A stretch of 15,974 bases of DNA from Lachnospiraceae bacterium (GTDB lineage Bacteria > Bacillota > Clostridia > Lachnospirales > Lachnospiraceae): positions 1-15,974 of the forward strand of contig CAAGFP010000208.1 of NCBI GenBank assembly GCA_900769175.1, given 5' to 3'. The position numbers and the translations under genes are program-made. Below the pieces are notes generated by a model. The model searched no databases. It had not been told where the DNA came from and saw only the letters and a program-made list of their open reading frames with translations. Of this stretch, positions 7,879-14,648 are shown in pieces. Every line of letters starts with the position of its first letter. The stretch's first letter is position 1.

Positions 7879-7918
7879 TTCTCTCTACTTTCCACCACAA
7901 ATCTCCACAAATCTTTAC
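7879..7918 (-). promoter_or_regulatory. Putative MraZ operator, four 10-bp-spaced boxes
   Basis: On the minus strand four consecutive 10-bp units begin GTAA, GTGG, GTGG and GTAG (GTAAAGATTT, GTGGAGATTT, GTGGTGGAAA, GTAGAGAGAA). Known MraZ operators are short G-rich boxes repeated every 10 bp, so an array here, between promoter and mraZ, fits autoregulation. A further GTGGG lies at 7936-7940 inside the promoter spacer. Confidence 0.6.
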
Positions 7919-7928
7919 TTTCATTCAC

Positions 7929-7957
7929 ATCTTAACCCACTTTTTTATAAAAATCAA
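7929..7957 (-). promoter_or_regulatory. Promoter of the mraZ (dcw) operon
   Basis: On the minus strand TTGATT (7952-7957) and TAAGAT (7929-7934) are separated by exactly 17 bases, giving a predicted start near 7922 and a leader of about 68 bases. The spacer contains GTGGG, a possible extra MraZ contact. Confidence 0.55.
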
Positions 7958-8072
7958 TAGAAAAACAGGGATTTTTCAAATTTTTAGAAATAATGGGAAT
8001 GAAGTTTTTAAACAAAACGAAAGAGGAGAATTCTCCGGGAAAAACTGATGTTGGGAAATGCTTGAAAATAAA
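7958..8072. other. Gene-free spacer between the mraZ promoter and the tandem array
   Basis: AT-rich sequence without a credible reading frame. The only feature seen is a perfect 12-bp palindrome GGAGAATTCTCC at 8025-8036, possibly a dimeric protein binding site. Together with the array and the ychF terminator it makes up the 620-bp gap between mraZ and ychF. Confidence 0.5.
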
Positions 8073-8345
8073 ATAGTCTCAATGAAAAGAGGAAAACTCC
8101 GCGCGGTGTGAGACTAAATCCGCGCGAAGCAGATGTTTAGTCTCAAAGAAAACAGGAATAACACGCGCGGTGTGAGACTAAACCCGCGCGAAGTGGATGT
8201 TTAGTCTCAAAGAAAACAGGAATAACACGCGCGGTGTGAGACTAAACCCGCGCGAAGCAGATGTTTAGTCTCAAAGAAAACAGGAATAACACGCGCGGTG
8301 TGAGACTAAACCCGCGCGAAGTGGATGTTTGGTCTCAAAGACAGC
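8073..8345 (+). repeat. 64-bp tandem array with interleaved inverted repeats
   Basis: Copies begin at 8100, 8164, 8228 and 8292 with an exact 64-bp period; a degenerate half copy precedes (8073-8099) and the fourth decays after about 8340. Each unit contains arm B (CGCGCGG), TGT, arm A (GAGACTAAAC), arm B' (CCGCGCG), an 8-base linker and arm A' (GTTTAGTCTC), then an A-rich tail of about 19 bases. B pairs with B' (7 bp) and A with A' (10-11 bp). Copies 1 and 3 share linker AAGCAGAT, copies 2 and 4 AAGTGGAT, so a 128-bp dimer was probably duplicated. The period is not a multiple of three and no long frame survives, so it is non-coding. No spacer diversity, hence not CRISPR. Function unknown. 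Confidence 0.95.
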
Positions 8346-8405
8346 AAAAATCCAAAACAAAATGGGATAAAAATTCCCTAAGAGAAATCGGGCTGATAAA
8401 TCACG

Positions 8406-8435
8406 AAAAAAAAAGCTATGAGACCATAGCTTTTT
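8406..8435 (-). terminator. Terminator of ychF (possibly bidirectional)
   Basis: AAAAAGCTATG (8410-8420) and CATAGCTTTTT (8425-8435) form an 11-bp stem with a four-base loop. On the minus strand it ends in nine T (complement of A 8406-8414), 40 bases after the ychF stop. On the plus strand a T5 run follows, so it may also stop transcripts leaving the tandem array. Confidence 0.92.
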
Positions 8436-8475
8436 GTATCTGAAAACAATTTCGAGAAGAGTGTGCATCTTTATT

Positions 8476-9573
8476 TTATACATTGAATCGGAATAAAATT
8501 ACATCTCCGTCTTTTACGATATATTCTTTTCCCTCAAGTCCGACAAGTCCTTTTTCTTTTGCAGCGGCAATGGAACCGTTTTCAATCAGTTTTTCATAAG
8601 AAACCACTTCTGCTTTAATGAAACCGCGTTCGAAATCGGTATGGATTTTACCGGCAGCCTGCGGTGCTTTCGTTCCTTTTTTAATTGTCCAGGCACGGCA
8701 TTCATCTTCTCCCGCAGTCAGGAAAGAAATCAGACCCAAAAGCCGGTAGCTTGCTGCAATTAATTTATCAAGCCCGGATTCCTTCAGACCGAGGTCTTCC
8801 AAAAACATTAATTTCTCATCATCGCCAAGCTCCGCAATCTCCTGCTCGATCTGTGCACAAATCACAAACACTTCGCTTCCGTCTTCTTTTGCAAACTCTC
8901 GGACACATTTTACATGTTCATTGCCTGCTCCGTCATCCGCTAAATCATCCTCCGATACATTCGCTGCATAAATGACAGGTTTTGCAGTAAGAAGATTGTA
9001 GGACTTAAACCATTCTGCTTCATCTTCATCTTCAGGCTCATAGGATTTGGCTTCTTTACCATCTTCCAACAAAGCTTTCAGCTTCTCAAGTAATGCAAGC
9101 TCTTTTGCAAGTGTTTTATCATTTCTGGCACCTCGCACGGTTTTTGAAATTCTACGCTCTAATATCTCAAGATCCGAGAAAATCAGTTCCAAATTAATGG
9201 TTTCAATATCGCGGACCGGATTTACGCTTCCGTCAACATGAACGACATTGGTATCTTCAAAGCATCTTACCACATGAACAATTGCATCTACTTCTCTGAT
9301 ATTACTTAAAAACTGGTTTCCAAGGCCTTCCCCTTTGGAAGCACCCTTTACAAGTCCGGCAATATCAACGAATTCAATGGTTGCCGGAGTAACTTTTTTG
9401 GTGTTATAAAGTTCTCCGAGTTTTTTGATTCGCTCGTCCGGAACCGGAACAATACCAACATTCGGGTCGATGGTACAAAACGGATAGTTTGCCGATTCTG
9501 CTCCTGCCTTTGTCAATGAATTAAATAATGTACTTTTTCCAACGTTGGGAAGTCCCACGATTCCTAGTTTCAT
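8476..9573 (-). CDS. ychF: YchF/OLA1-family ribosome-binding ATPase
   Basis: P-loop protein of the Obg-related family that binds ribosomes and, unlike most relatives, prefers ATP; it is implicated in translation and stress responses. The 365 residues from this start equal the family length. G1 is GLPNVGKS (7-14), the switch region has NYPFCTIDPN, and G3 is DIAGLVKGAS. The G4 position reads NVSE in place of NKxD, the change linked to ATP specificity. A helical insertion follows, and a C-terminal TGS domain contains DECRAWTIKKG and HTDFERGFIKAEV. The ATG at 9573 was chosen because GGAGG lies five bases upstream and the protein begins MKLGIVGLPNVGKS; the open frame continues 62 codons upstream only through non-homologous leader. 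It has its own promoter and terminator. Confidence 0.97.
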   Translation of the reverse strand: MKLGIVGLPNVGKSTLFNSLTKAGAESANYPFCTIDPNVGIVPVPDERIKKLGELYNTKKVTPATIEFVDIAGLVKGASKGEGLGNQFLSNIREVDAIVHVVRCFEDTNVVHVDGSVNPVRDIETINLELIFSDLEILERRISKTVRGARNDKTLAKELALLEKLKALLEDGKEAKSYEPEDEDEAEWFKSYNLLTAKPVIYAANVSEDDLADDGAGNEHVKCVREFAKEDGSEVFVICAQIEQEIAELGDDEKLMFLEDLGLKESGLDKLIAASYRLLGLISFLTAGEDECRAWTIKKGTKAPQAAGKIHTDFERGFIKAEVVSYEKLIENGSIAAAKEKGLVGLEGKEYIVKDGDVILFRFNV

Positions 9574-9737
9574 ATCTACCTCCGTCGGGGACGTTTCTTT
9601 TGTCACGCGGTCCGTCCCTCTGTCACATTTTATTTTTGAATCCGGTGTTTCTGGATTCCTGTTTTTATAATCAATGTTTCTGAAATGTTTTGTGTCCGTT
9701 TCAGGATTTTCATTATTAATAAACACCGCATTTTGTA
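9574..9737 (-). promoter_or_regulatory. Structured ychF leader with a REP-like palindrome
   Basis: Untranslated leader of about 155 bases. It contains inverted repeats GAATCC/GGATTC (9638-9658, extendable to 8 bp), CTGAAA/TTTCAG near 9680-9705, and a REP-like element at 9587-9626: GGGACG (9588-9593) pairs with CGTCCC (9613-9618), and TGTCAC recurs at 9601 and 9621. The last hairpin ends only about ten bases from the ribosome binding site. From memory, motifs of the type GTGACAAAAGAAACGTCCCC are dispersed in many Clostridia. Structures are visible; a regulatory role is inferred. Confidence 0.5.
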
Positions 9738-9766
9738 ATACTACCACATTACATTGCAAAACTCAA
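9738..9766 (-). promoter_or_regulatory. Promoter of ychF
   Basis: Minus-strand TTGAGT (9761-9766) and TAGTAT (9738-9743) with an exact 17-base spacer. The -35 hexamer overlaps the stop codon of rpe, so ychF can be transcribed separately from the upstream cluster. Confidence 0.55.
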
Positions 9767-10425
9767 CACTTGGGGACGCTTCTTAATCTCTCTATTGATT
9801 CTCTGATATTATCCGTAAATATTGCGGTACCCGCTACCAGTATTTCAGCGCCGGCCTGTAGCGGTTCACAAATTGTATCGGCATTTACCGCGCCATCCAC
9901 TTCTATTAATACATCCATCTGTTTTTCATCAATGATTTGACGCAATTGTGCAATCTTTTGCGTACAGGAATGAATATATTTCTGTCCGCCAAAACCGGGT
10001 TCTACCGTCATAACCAAAACCATGTCCAGAAGAGGAAGATACGGAATGATTTTCTCAACGTCCGTCTGAGGCTTTATGGCAAGTCCTGCTTTCACACCTT
10101 GAGCACGAATCAACTTTAATGCACCTTCCACGTCTTCAAGACTTTCATAATGAATCGTAATACTGTCCGCTCCGACTTCACAAAAACGCTCAATATAACG
10201 TTCCGGATTCATTATCATTAAATGAAGATCAAAAAACAAATCACTGCTTTTACGGATCGATTCGATAACCGGCATTCCAAAAGAGATAGAAGGAACAAAT
10301 AGTCCATCCATTACATCGATATGAAGATGAGTTACACCGCAATCTTTTAATTCTTTCAATTGTTCTCCAAGTATGGCAAAATCTGCCGATAACATGGATG
10401 GTGCTAAAATAAAATCCCGTTTCAT
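9763..10425 (-). CDS. rpe: Ribulose-phosphate 3-epimerase
   Basis: Cytoplasmic TIM-barrel enzyme that interconverts ribulose 5-phosphate and xylulose 5-phosphate in the pentose phosphate pathway. The 220 residues match the family. Visible signatures are the N-terminal LAPSMLSADFA, the metal-binding HIDVMDGLFVP, DLHLMIMNPERYI, TVEPGFGGQKYI, and the catalytic EVDGAV near the C-terminus with GTAIF in the phosphate-binding loop. GGAGG stands close before the ATG. In many Firmicutes rpe follows rsgA, as here, and is often followed by thiN, which is absent; ychF takes that place. The final codons (SVPK) overlap a near copy of the GGGGACG motif that also occurs in the ychF leader. Confidence 0.96.
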   Translation of the reverse strand: MKRDFILAPSMLSADFAILGEQLKELKDCGVTHLHIDVMDGLFVPSISFGMPVIESIRKSSDLFFDLHLMIMNPERYIERFCEVGADSITIHYESLEDVEGALKLIRAQGVKAGLAIKPQTDVEKIIPYLPLLDMVLVMTVEPGFGGQKYIHSCTQKIAQLRQIIDEKQMDVLIEVDGAVNADTICEPLQAGAEILVAGTAIFTDNIRESIERLRSVPKC

Positions 10426-10575
10426 ATTTCCTCCAAGCGATTATTCTCCAATACGATAATCCAAATTATACTATAACCGCCAATTCATTATAATATCTGC
10501 CAGTTATTTTATCTTTCCCCATATAACCATTAGCTATCCTAAAACGATTCTGTTCCGTAATTATCTGTTATATTT
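10426..10575 (-). other. rsgA-rpe intergenic region
   Basis: 150 AT-rich bases with no terminator hairpin and no reading frame. Several TATAAT-like hexamers are present on the minus strand just before rpe, but without a convincing -35 partner at the right distance, so I do not call a promoter. Read-through from rsgA to rpe is likely. Confidence 0.4.
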
Positions 10576-11511
10576 TCATCCTCTGAAACTTTTATGTTTC
10601 CAGGCATTTTTTTCATTTTCTTTTACTTCAGAATAAATCTGCAAGTAATTTTCATAACGAAGCGGATGTATTTTTGCTTCCGCTACTGCACGCTTTACAC
10701 CGCATATTTTTTCGTTTTCATGTGCACAGCCTATATACTTGCATTCATTGATATAAGGGAGAAACTCATCATAGTAATCCGACAACAACTCATTCTCCAT
10801 ATCCGGAAGATACAAAGAACTGAATCCGGGCGTGTCCATAATATAGGTGTTTTTCCCATTGATTTCCGCATTAAACAGCTCACTGTGTCGGGTCGTATGC
10901 TTCCCGCGCTTGATTTTATCGCTGACAGAGCCGGTTTCCATCGCCTCTCTGCCAAGCAGCAAATTAATGAGAGAAGATTTTCCCACGCCGCTCGGTCCTG
11001 CCACCGCGGTAATTTTACCGGCAATTGCGTCCATCAGTTCCGTTAATCCATCTGCCTCGCGACTTATTTTCGTCTGTTTATCAATCGTATTGATCACAAA
11101 CACGCGACATCCGGAAGCCGAATAGATTTTACTGATTTCCTTCGCATGCTCTGCCGAAACCAAATCTTCCTTGCCAAGGCAAATCAGGCAGGGTAGACCC
11201 TGATGTTTCATATGAATCAGAAAACGGTCTAAAAGATTGAAATTCGGTTCCGGCTTACTGAGTGCAAATACAATCAGTGCCTGATCGATATTGCTGACCG
11301 CAGGACGAATCAATTCTGATTTCCTTGGAAGAAGTTTCACAATCTGCCCCAGTTTCTTCTCATAATCGAGGCAATCCATCATGACTTCATCACCAACCAA
11401 GGGTTTCTTTCCGTCTTTTCGAAAAACACCCTTTGCCTTGCATTCGTAAACATCGTCCCCCGGGACATGAATATAATAGAATCCCGCAATCCCTTTTACA
11501 ATACGCCCCAT
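10576..11511 (-). CDS. rsgA: Ribosome small subunit-dependent GTPase RsgA
   Basis: Circularly permuted GTPase that acts late in 30S subunit assembly. From this start it has 311 residues: an OB-fold (GRIVKGIAGFYYIHVPG onward), the permuted GTPase domain with G4 region before G1 (GPSGVGKSS) and G3 (DTPGFS), and a C-terminal zinc knuckle (Cys-x5-Cys-x-His-x5-Cys, in CKYIGCAHENEKICG). The G4 motif, normally NKxD, reads GKED; Asn is replaced by Gly. The frame stays open to an ATG at 11607 (343 residues), but that start has no ribosome binding site and lies in the 15-bp repeat array, while family members usually begin near GRIVKGI, so I prefer 11511; support there is also weak. It sits between prkC and rpe, its usual place. 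Confidence 0.92.
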   Translation of the reverse strand: MGRIVKGIAGFYYIHVPGDDVYECKAKGVFRKDGKKPLVGDEVMMDCLDYEKKLGQIVKLLPRKSELIRPAVSNIDQALIVFALSKPEPNFNLLDRFLIHMKHQGLPCLICLGKEDLVSAEHAKEISKIYSASGCRVFVINTIDKQTKISREADGLTELMDAIAGKITAVAGPSGVGKSSLINLLLGREAMETGSVSDKIKRGKHTTRHSELFNAEINGKNTYIMDTPGFSSLYLPDMENELLSDYYDEFLPYINECKYIGCAHENEKICGVKRAVAEAKIHPLRYENYLQIYSEVKENEKNAWKHKSFRG

Positions 11512-11587
11512 CAAACAGTCTTTCGTTTTCTCATTAATCGTTTCCTGTGTTAAACCCGTAAGCGTTTCTCCGTTTCTGTCATAATTA

Positions 11588-11735
11588 AAATTTCTTTCAT
11601 CAATCATTCATTTATCAAATACTTTAAATCGATCATTCTTTATCAATCATTCTTTGAACAAGTATCCTTTAATCCATTTTCTTTTATCCGTTATCCTTTT
11701 ATCTGACGCTCTTTTATCTGATACTCTTTCATCTG
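11588..11735 (-). repeat. Ten degenerate 15-bp tandem repeats between prkC and rsgA
   Basis: The stretch tiles without gaps into ten units of 15 bases (two have 14). The consensus on the plus strand is about ATNNTCTTTTATCTG; on the minus strand each unit resembles CAGATAAAAGANNAT. Units at 11691, 11706 and 11721 are most alike, and similarity fades towards rsgA. The array starts directly after the prkC stop codon and runs into the 5' extension of the rsgA frame (the ATG at 11607 is within it). It has no credible coding content. Each unit carries AAAG, so ribosome binding to this spacer is conceivable but speculative. Confidence 0.85.
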
Positions 11736-13880
11736 TTAATTAAAGGTTACTTCATAAGAATACGTATCTTCTGCCGGCACATTCTGCACGGTTACGCCAC
11801 CCATTCCATCAGGCACTTCTTCCTGAATATAAACGGTATAGGTAATATAAACGATTCCTCTCGGAACTGCATAAATCTGGCTTAAGTTAATATTAACAGG
11901 GAAAGACGTAGTGGTGGTATTGAATAATTCTTTTCCATCCTGCGCCTTTAATACAACATTTGCATTTCCGCCCACATATTTCGGTGGAGCATCTACGGAA
12001 ATATTACAGTCATAATATCTCGGCTCCGGTCCCATGCTGAGTTTGATATCTACCTCAGTTCCCTTCTTAACGGAAGAGTCCTTGGTATAGCTTTGATAGC
12101 AGACCAGCCCGGCAGGAACCACATCATCATAGGCTTCACTAACGGAAGAACAAACAAGCCCCATAGCTGTCAGCGTTGCCTTGGCATTCTCTTCCGTCAT
12201 ATTCGTTAAATCCGGCATGACTAAATCCGAGGTCTGACTGCCAAGACTGATTACAATTGTTACTTCTTCTCCTCGTTTTAAGTTCGACTTTGCCAGAGGC
12301 GTCTGTGAAATAACATATCCTTTCTGAACCTCTTCACTGAATTCGGACTGTTTTACAACTACATAGTACTCATTCTCCAACATTGCAGTTGCCTCTGCTT
12401 CAGATAACCCTTCTACCTTAGGTACTAATCCCTCTTTGCCCTGACCGGATGAAGTCTCCGATCGTTCTTCTGATACTTCTTCCGAATAGTCGGATTCTTC
12501 TTCAGGATTCTTTCTTCCGTTTCCGAATACTCCGGCAACAAGACCCGCAAAATAAAGAATAATGCAGCCGATGATAACTGCTATTACAATGATGATAATG
12601 GTTTTCACCTTATCCATTACAGGATCGTAATCGTCATCGTAACGCTCTTCTTTCGTCCGTTTTGCTGTTGCCGCCTGCTTTCTTCGAATCTCTTCCTGTG
12701 AAGATTTTCTGGAAGGTGAAGCGTTTCTTCTGACGTTCTCAGGATTCGATTTCCTTACACGTTCCGCATTTCCTTCCGGCTCTCTTCTTTGAACATGGCC
12801 TGCTTCGCCTTCTCTCTTTCTTTGAGCGCCCGAAGCATCCTCTCTGGGTCTTCTTTGAACATTCACATATTCTTCTTTCAACAGGCCACCGGATATTTTA
12901 TCGGAAGTACTGTTTCCGGAGCCCGCCGTTGCCGCAGCCGATATCTGTTCTAAATCATTTCTTCCTGTCGCCCCCTGTTTAATCATTACTCTTTCTTCAT
13001 CAGTAACGGTACGGGTTGCGCCATCACGGTCGATGGATTCTATTTTTACGAAATTTTCATCCGGACTGATTAAGGATTTCTTTAAATCTTCAATTAAATC
13101 CGCAATCTTTTGGTATCTGCGGTCCGGGCTTTTCTGGGTACATTTCAAAACAATCTGTTCTACACTGATTGGAATCTCCGGAATATAGTTTCTGGGAGAA
13201 GGCATCTCTTCCTGAATGTGTTTGATTGCAATCGCTACTGTAGTTTCCCCGTTGAAAGGAACACGACCGGTAAGCATCTCAAACAAGGTGATACCTAAAG
13301 AATAAATATCACTCTTTTCATCCGAGAATCCGCCTCTGGCCTGTTCAGGAGAAGTATAATGCACACTACCCATTACATTGGAAGTAATGGTATTGGAGGT
13401 TGCCGCCTTTGCGATACCGAAATCGGTAACCTTAACCTTTCCTTCCTTGCTGATAATAATATTCTGAGGCTTAATATCCCTATGAATAATCTGTTTGTTA
13501 TGTGCAGCTTCAATTCCCATTGAAATCTGGATTGCAATGCTGACCGCTTCTTTTACGGATAATCGCGCTTTCTTTTCGATATAACGTTTTAACGTAATTC
13601 CTTCAACGAGTTCCATGATTATGTAATACATACCATCCTGCTCGCCAACGTCATAAACATTCACGATATTGGGATGCTCAAGTCCTGCTGCCGCTCTTGC
13701 TTCCGTTCGGAATTTTGTCACGAAATCGGTATTTTCACTGAATTCCTGTTTTAAAACCTTTACCGCTACGAATCGGTTCAACTTATGACATTTTGCTTTA
13801 TATACGTCTGACATTCCACCGGTTCCGATTAATTCAATTATCTCGTAACGGTCTTCAATCATTGTTCCTGCTTTAATCAT
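11736..13880 (-). CDS. prkC: PASTA-domain Ser/Thr protein kinase PrkC (PknB family)
   Basis: Transmembrane eukaryotic-type kinase that senses peptidoglycan or muropeptides and regulates cell wall synthesis, dormancy exit and translation. Its 714 residues comprise a kinase domain (1-270) with glycine loop IGTGGMSDVY (18-27), ATP-anchoring Lys41, catalytic HRDIKPQN (Asp135) and DFG (153-155). A cytoplasmic linker (about 275-425) is rich in Arg, Lys, Glu and Ser. One membrane helix spans about 427-450. Outside are an acidic stretch, two PASTA domains (484-552, 553-619) and a 95-residue C-terminal region (620-714) of beta-rich character with no PASTA signature. Two PASTA domains are fewer than the three of B. 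subtilis PrkC. Its ATG overlaps the stop of stp by four bases (ATGA), so kinase and phosphatase are translationally coupled. Confidence 0.96.
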   Translation of the reverse strand: MIKAGTMIEDRYEIIELIGTGGMSDVYKAKCHKLNRFVAVKVLKQEFSENTDFVTKFRTEARAAAGLEHPNIVNVYDVGEQDGMYYIIMELVEGITLKRYIEKKARLSVKEAVSIAIQISMGIEAAHNKQIIHRDIKPQNIIISKEGKVKVTDFGIAKAATSNTITSNVMGSVHYTSPEQARGGFSDEKSDIYSLGITLFEMLTGRVPFNGETTVAIAIKHIQEEMPSPRNYIPEIPISVEQIVLKCTQKSPDRRYQKIADLIEDLKKSLISPDENFVKIESIDRDGATRTVTDEERVMIKQGATGRNDLEQISAAATAGSGNSTSDKISGGLLKEEYVNVQRRPREDASGAQRKREGEAGHVQRREPEGNAERVRKSNPENVRRNASPSRKSSQEEIRRKQAATAKRTKEERYDDDYDPVMDKVKTIIIIVIAVIIGCIILYFAGLVAGVFGNGRKNPEEESDYSEEVSEERSETSSGQGKEGLVPKVEGLSEAEATAMLENEYYVVVKQSEFSEEVQKGYVISQTPLAKSNLKRGEEVTIVISLGSQTSDLVMPDLTNMTEENAKATLTAMGLVCSSVSEAYDDVVPAGLVCYQSYTKDSSVKKGTEVDIKLSMGPEPRYYDCNISVDAPPKYVGGNANVVLKAQDGKELFNTTTTSFPVNINLSQIYAVPRGIVYITYTVYIQEEVPDGMGGVTVQNVPAEDTYSYEVTFN

Positions 13881-14635
13881 TTAACTTCTCCATTCTGCTG
13901 GTTTTCTTCGAACAAAAACTCCACTAAAAGGACTGCTATATTATCCTTTCCGCAATGTTCATTTGCTTCATTAACCAGTTTCACAGCTTTCATCTGCAAG
14001 CTGTCTTTACTGCTTAAAATCGTTTGAATTTCTTCATCTTCAAGCATATTGGTTAATCCGTCCGAGCACATTAGAACCGTATCGCCGGATCGTACGCTTA
14101 CTTCAAAGAAATCGATATTCACGGTATTGGTTGCACCAATGGCTCGTGTGATGATATTTTTATCCGGATGGTTTCTTGCACTCATCCGGTCAATTCCGCC
14201 AAGCCGGACCATCTCTTCCACGAGAGAATGATCTCTTGTAATCTGTGTCAATTCATCGCCGCTGATATAAAGCCGGCTGTCCCCGACATTCGCAACAATC
14301 AGATTATTTCCAATCAGGGTGGAGGCAACTACGGTCGTTCCCATTCCCATCATATTTTTATCTTCTGTCGCTTTCCTGCGTATCAGCGTATTCGCACTTT
14401 GAATCGCGTCCGATAATATTTTCACGGGTTCACTCTCTTTGGATTTCCCAACTTCTTCAATTATGGTTTCTACAGTACATTTCGAAGCATAATCACCTGC
14501 TTTGTGACCTCCCATTCCGTCCGCTACAACGAATAGATTCGGAAGATTTCCAAGCGGGAGTTCGGAGGTAAACACAAAATCCTGATTCAGTTGTCGTTTT
14601 TTTCCAATATCTGTTATGGAAAATGCCCTAATCAC
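13877..14635 (-). CDS. stp: PP2C-family Ser/Thr phosphatase Stp/PrpC
   Basis: Metal-dependent cytoplasmic phosphatase that removes phosphates placed by PrkC. The 252 residues carry the PP2C motifs: NQD (17-19), ADGMGGHKAG with metal ligand Asp39, ANVGDSRLY (115-123), SDGLTNML with Asp192, and the final metal ligand in KDNIAVLLV (Asp231). The start is GTG at 14635 with GGAG nine bases upstream; the protein then begins MIRAFSITDIGKKRQLNQD, as in the family. It lies 13 bases from rlmN and overlaps prkC by four bases, a classic phosphatase-kinase pair. Confidence 0.96.
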   Translation of the reverse strand: MIRAFSITDIGKKRQLNQDFVFTSELPLGNLPNLFVVADGMGGHKAGDYASKCTVETIIEEVGKSKESEPVKILSDAIQSANTLIRRKATEDKNMMGMGTTVVASTLIGNNLIVANVGDSRLYISGDELTQITRDHSLVEEMVRLGGIDRMSARNHPDKNIITRAIGATNTVNIDFFEVSVRSGDTVLMCSDGLTNMLEDEEIQTILSSKDSLQMKAVKLVNEANEHCGKDNIAVLLVEFLFEENQQNGEVK

Positions 14636-14648
14636 TTATGTTCTCTCC

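Noticed and set aside
8073..8345. CRISPR array
   Set aside because: Units are contiguous 64-bp near-identical copies without unique spacers, and no cas genes are nearby.
8331..8425. Seven-base complementarity between GGTCTCA in copy 4 and TGAGACC around the ychF terminator loop
   Set aside because: Short enough to occur by chance, and part of it lies in the terminator stem.
8261..8443. 60-codon plus-strand open frame within the tandem array
   Set aside because: The 64-bp period shifts frame at every copy, there is no ribosome binding site, and it runs through the ychF terminator.
9574..9759. 62-residue N-terminal extension of YchF
   Set aside because: It covers promoter and leader, has no homology, and the internal ATG has GGAGG and gives the family length of 365.
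10594..11046. 150-codon plus-strand frame opposite rsgA
   Set aside because: Shadow of a well-supported gene; no ribosome binding site, no recognisable motif.
11691..11732. 13-codon ORF (MKEYQIKERQIKG) after prkC on the minus strand
   Set aside because: It arises from the 15-bp repeats, has no ribosome binding site and no counterpart known to me.
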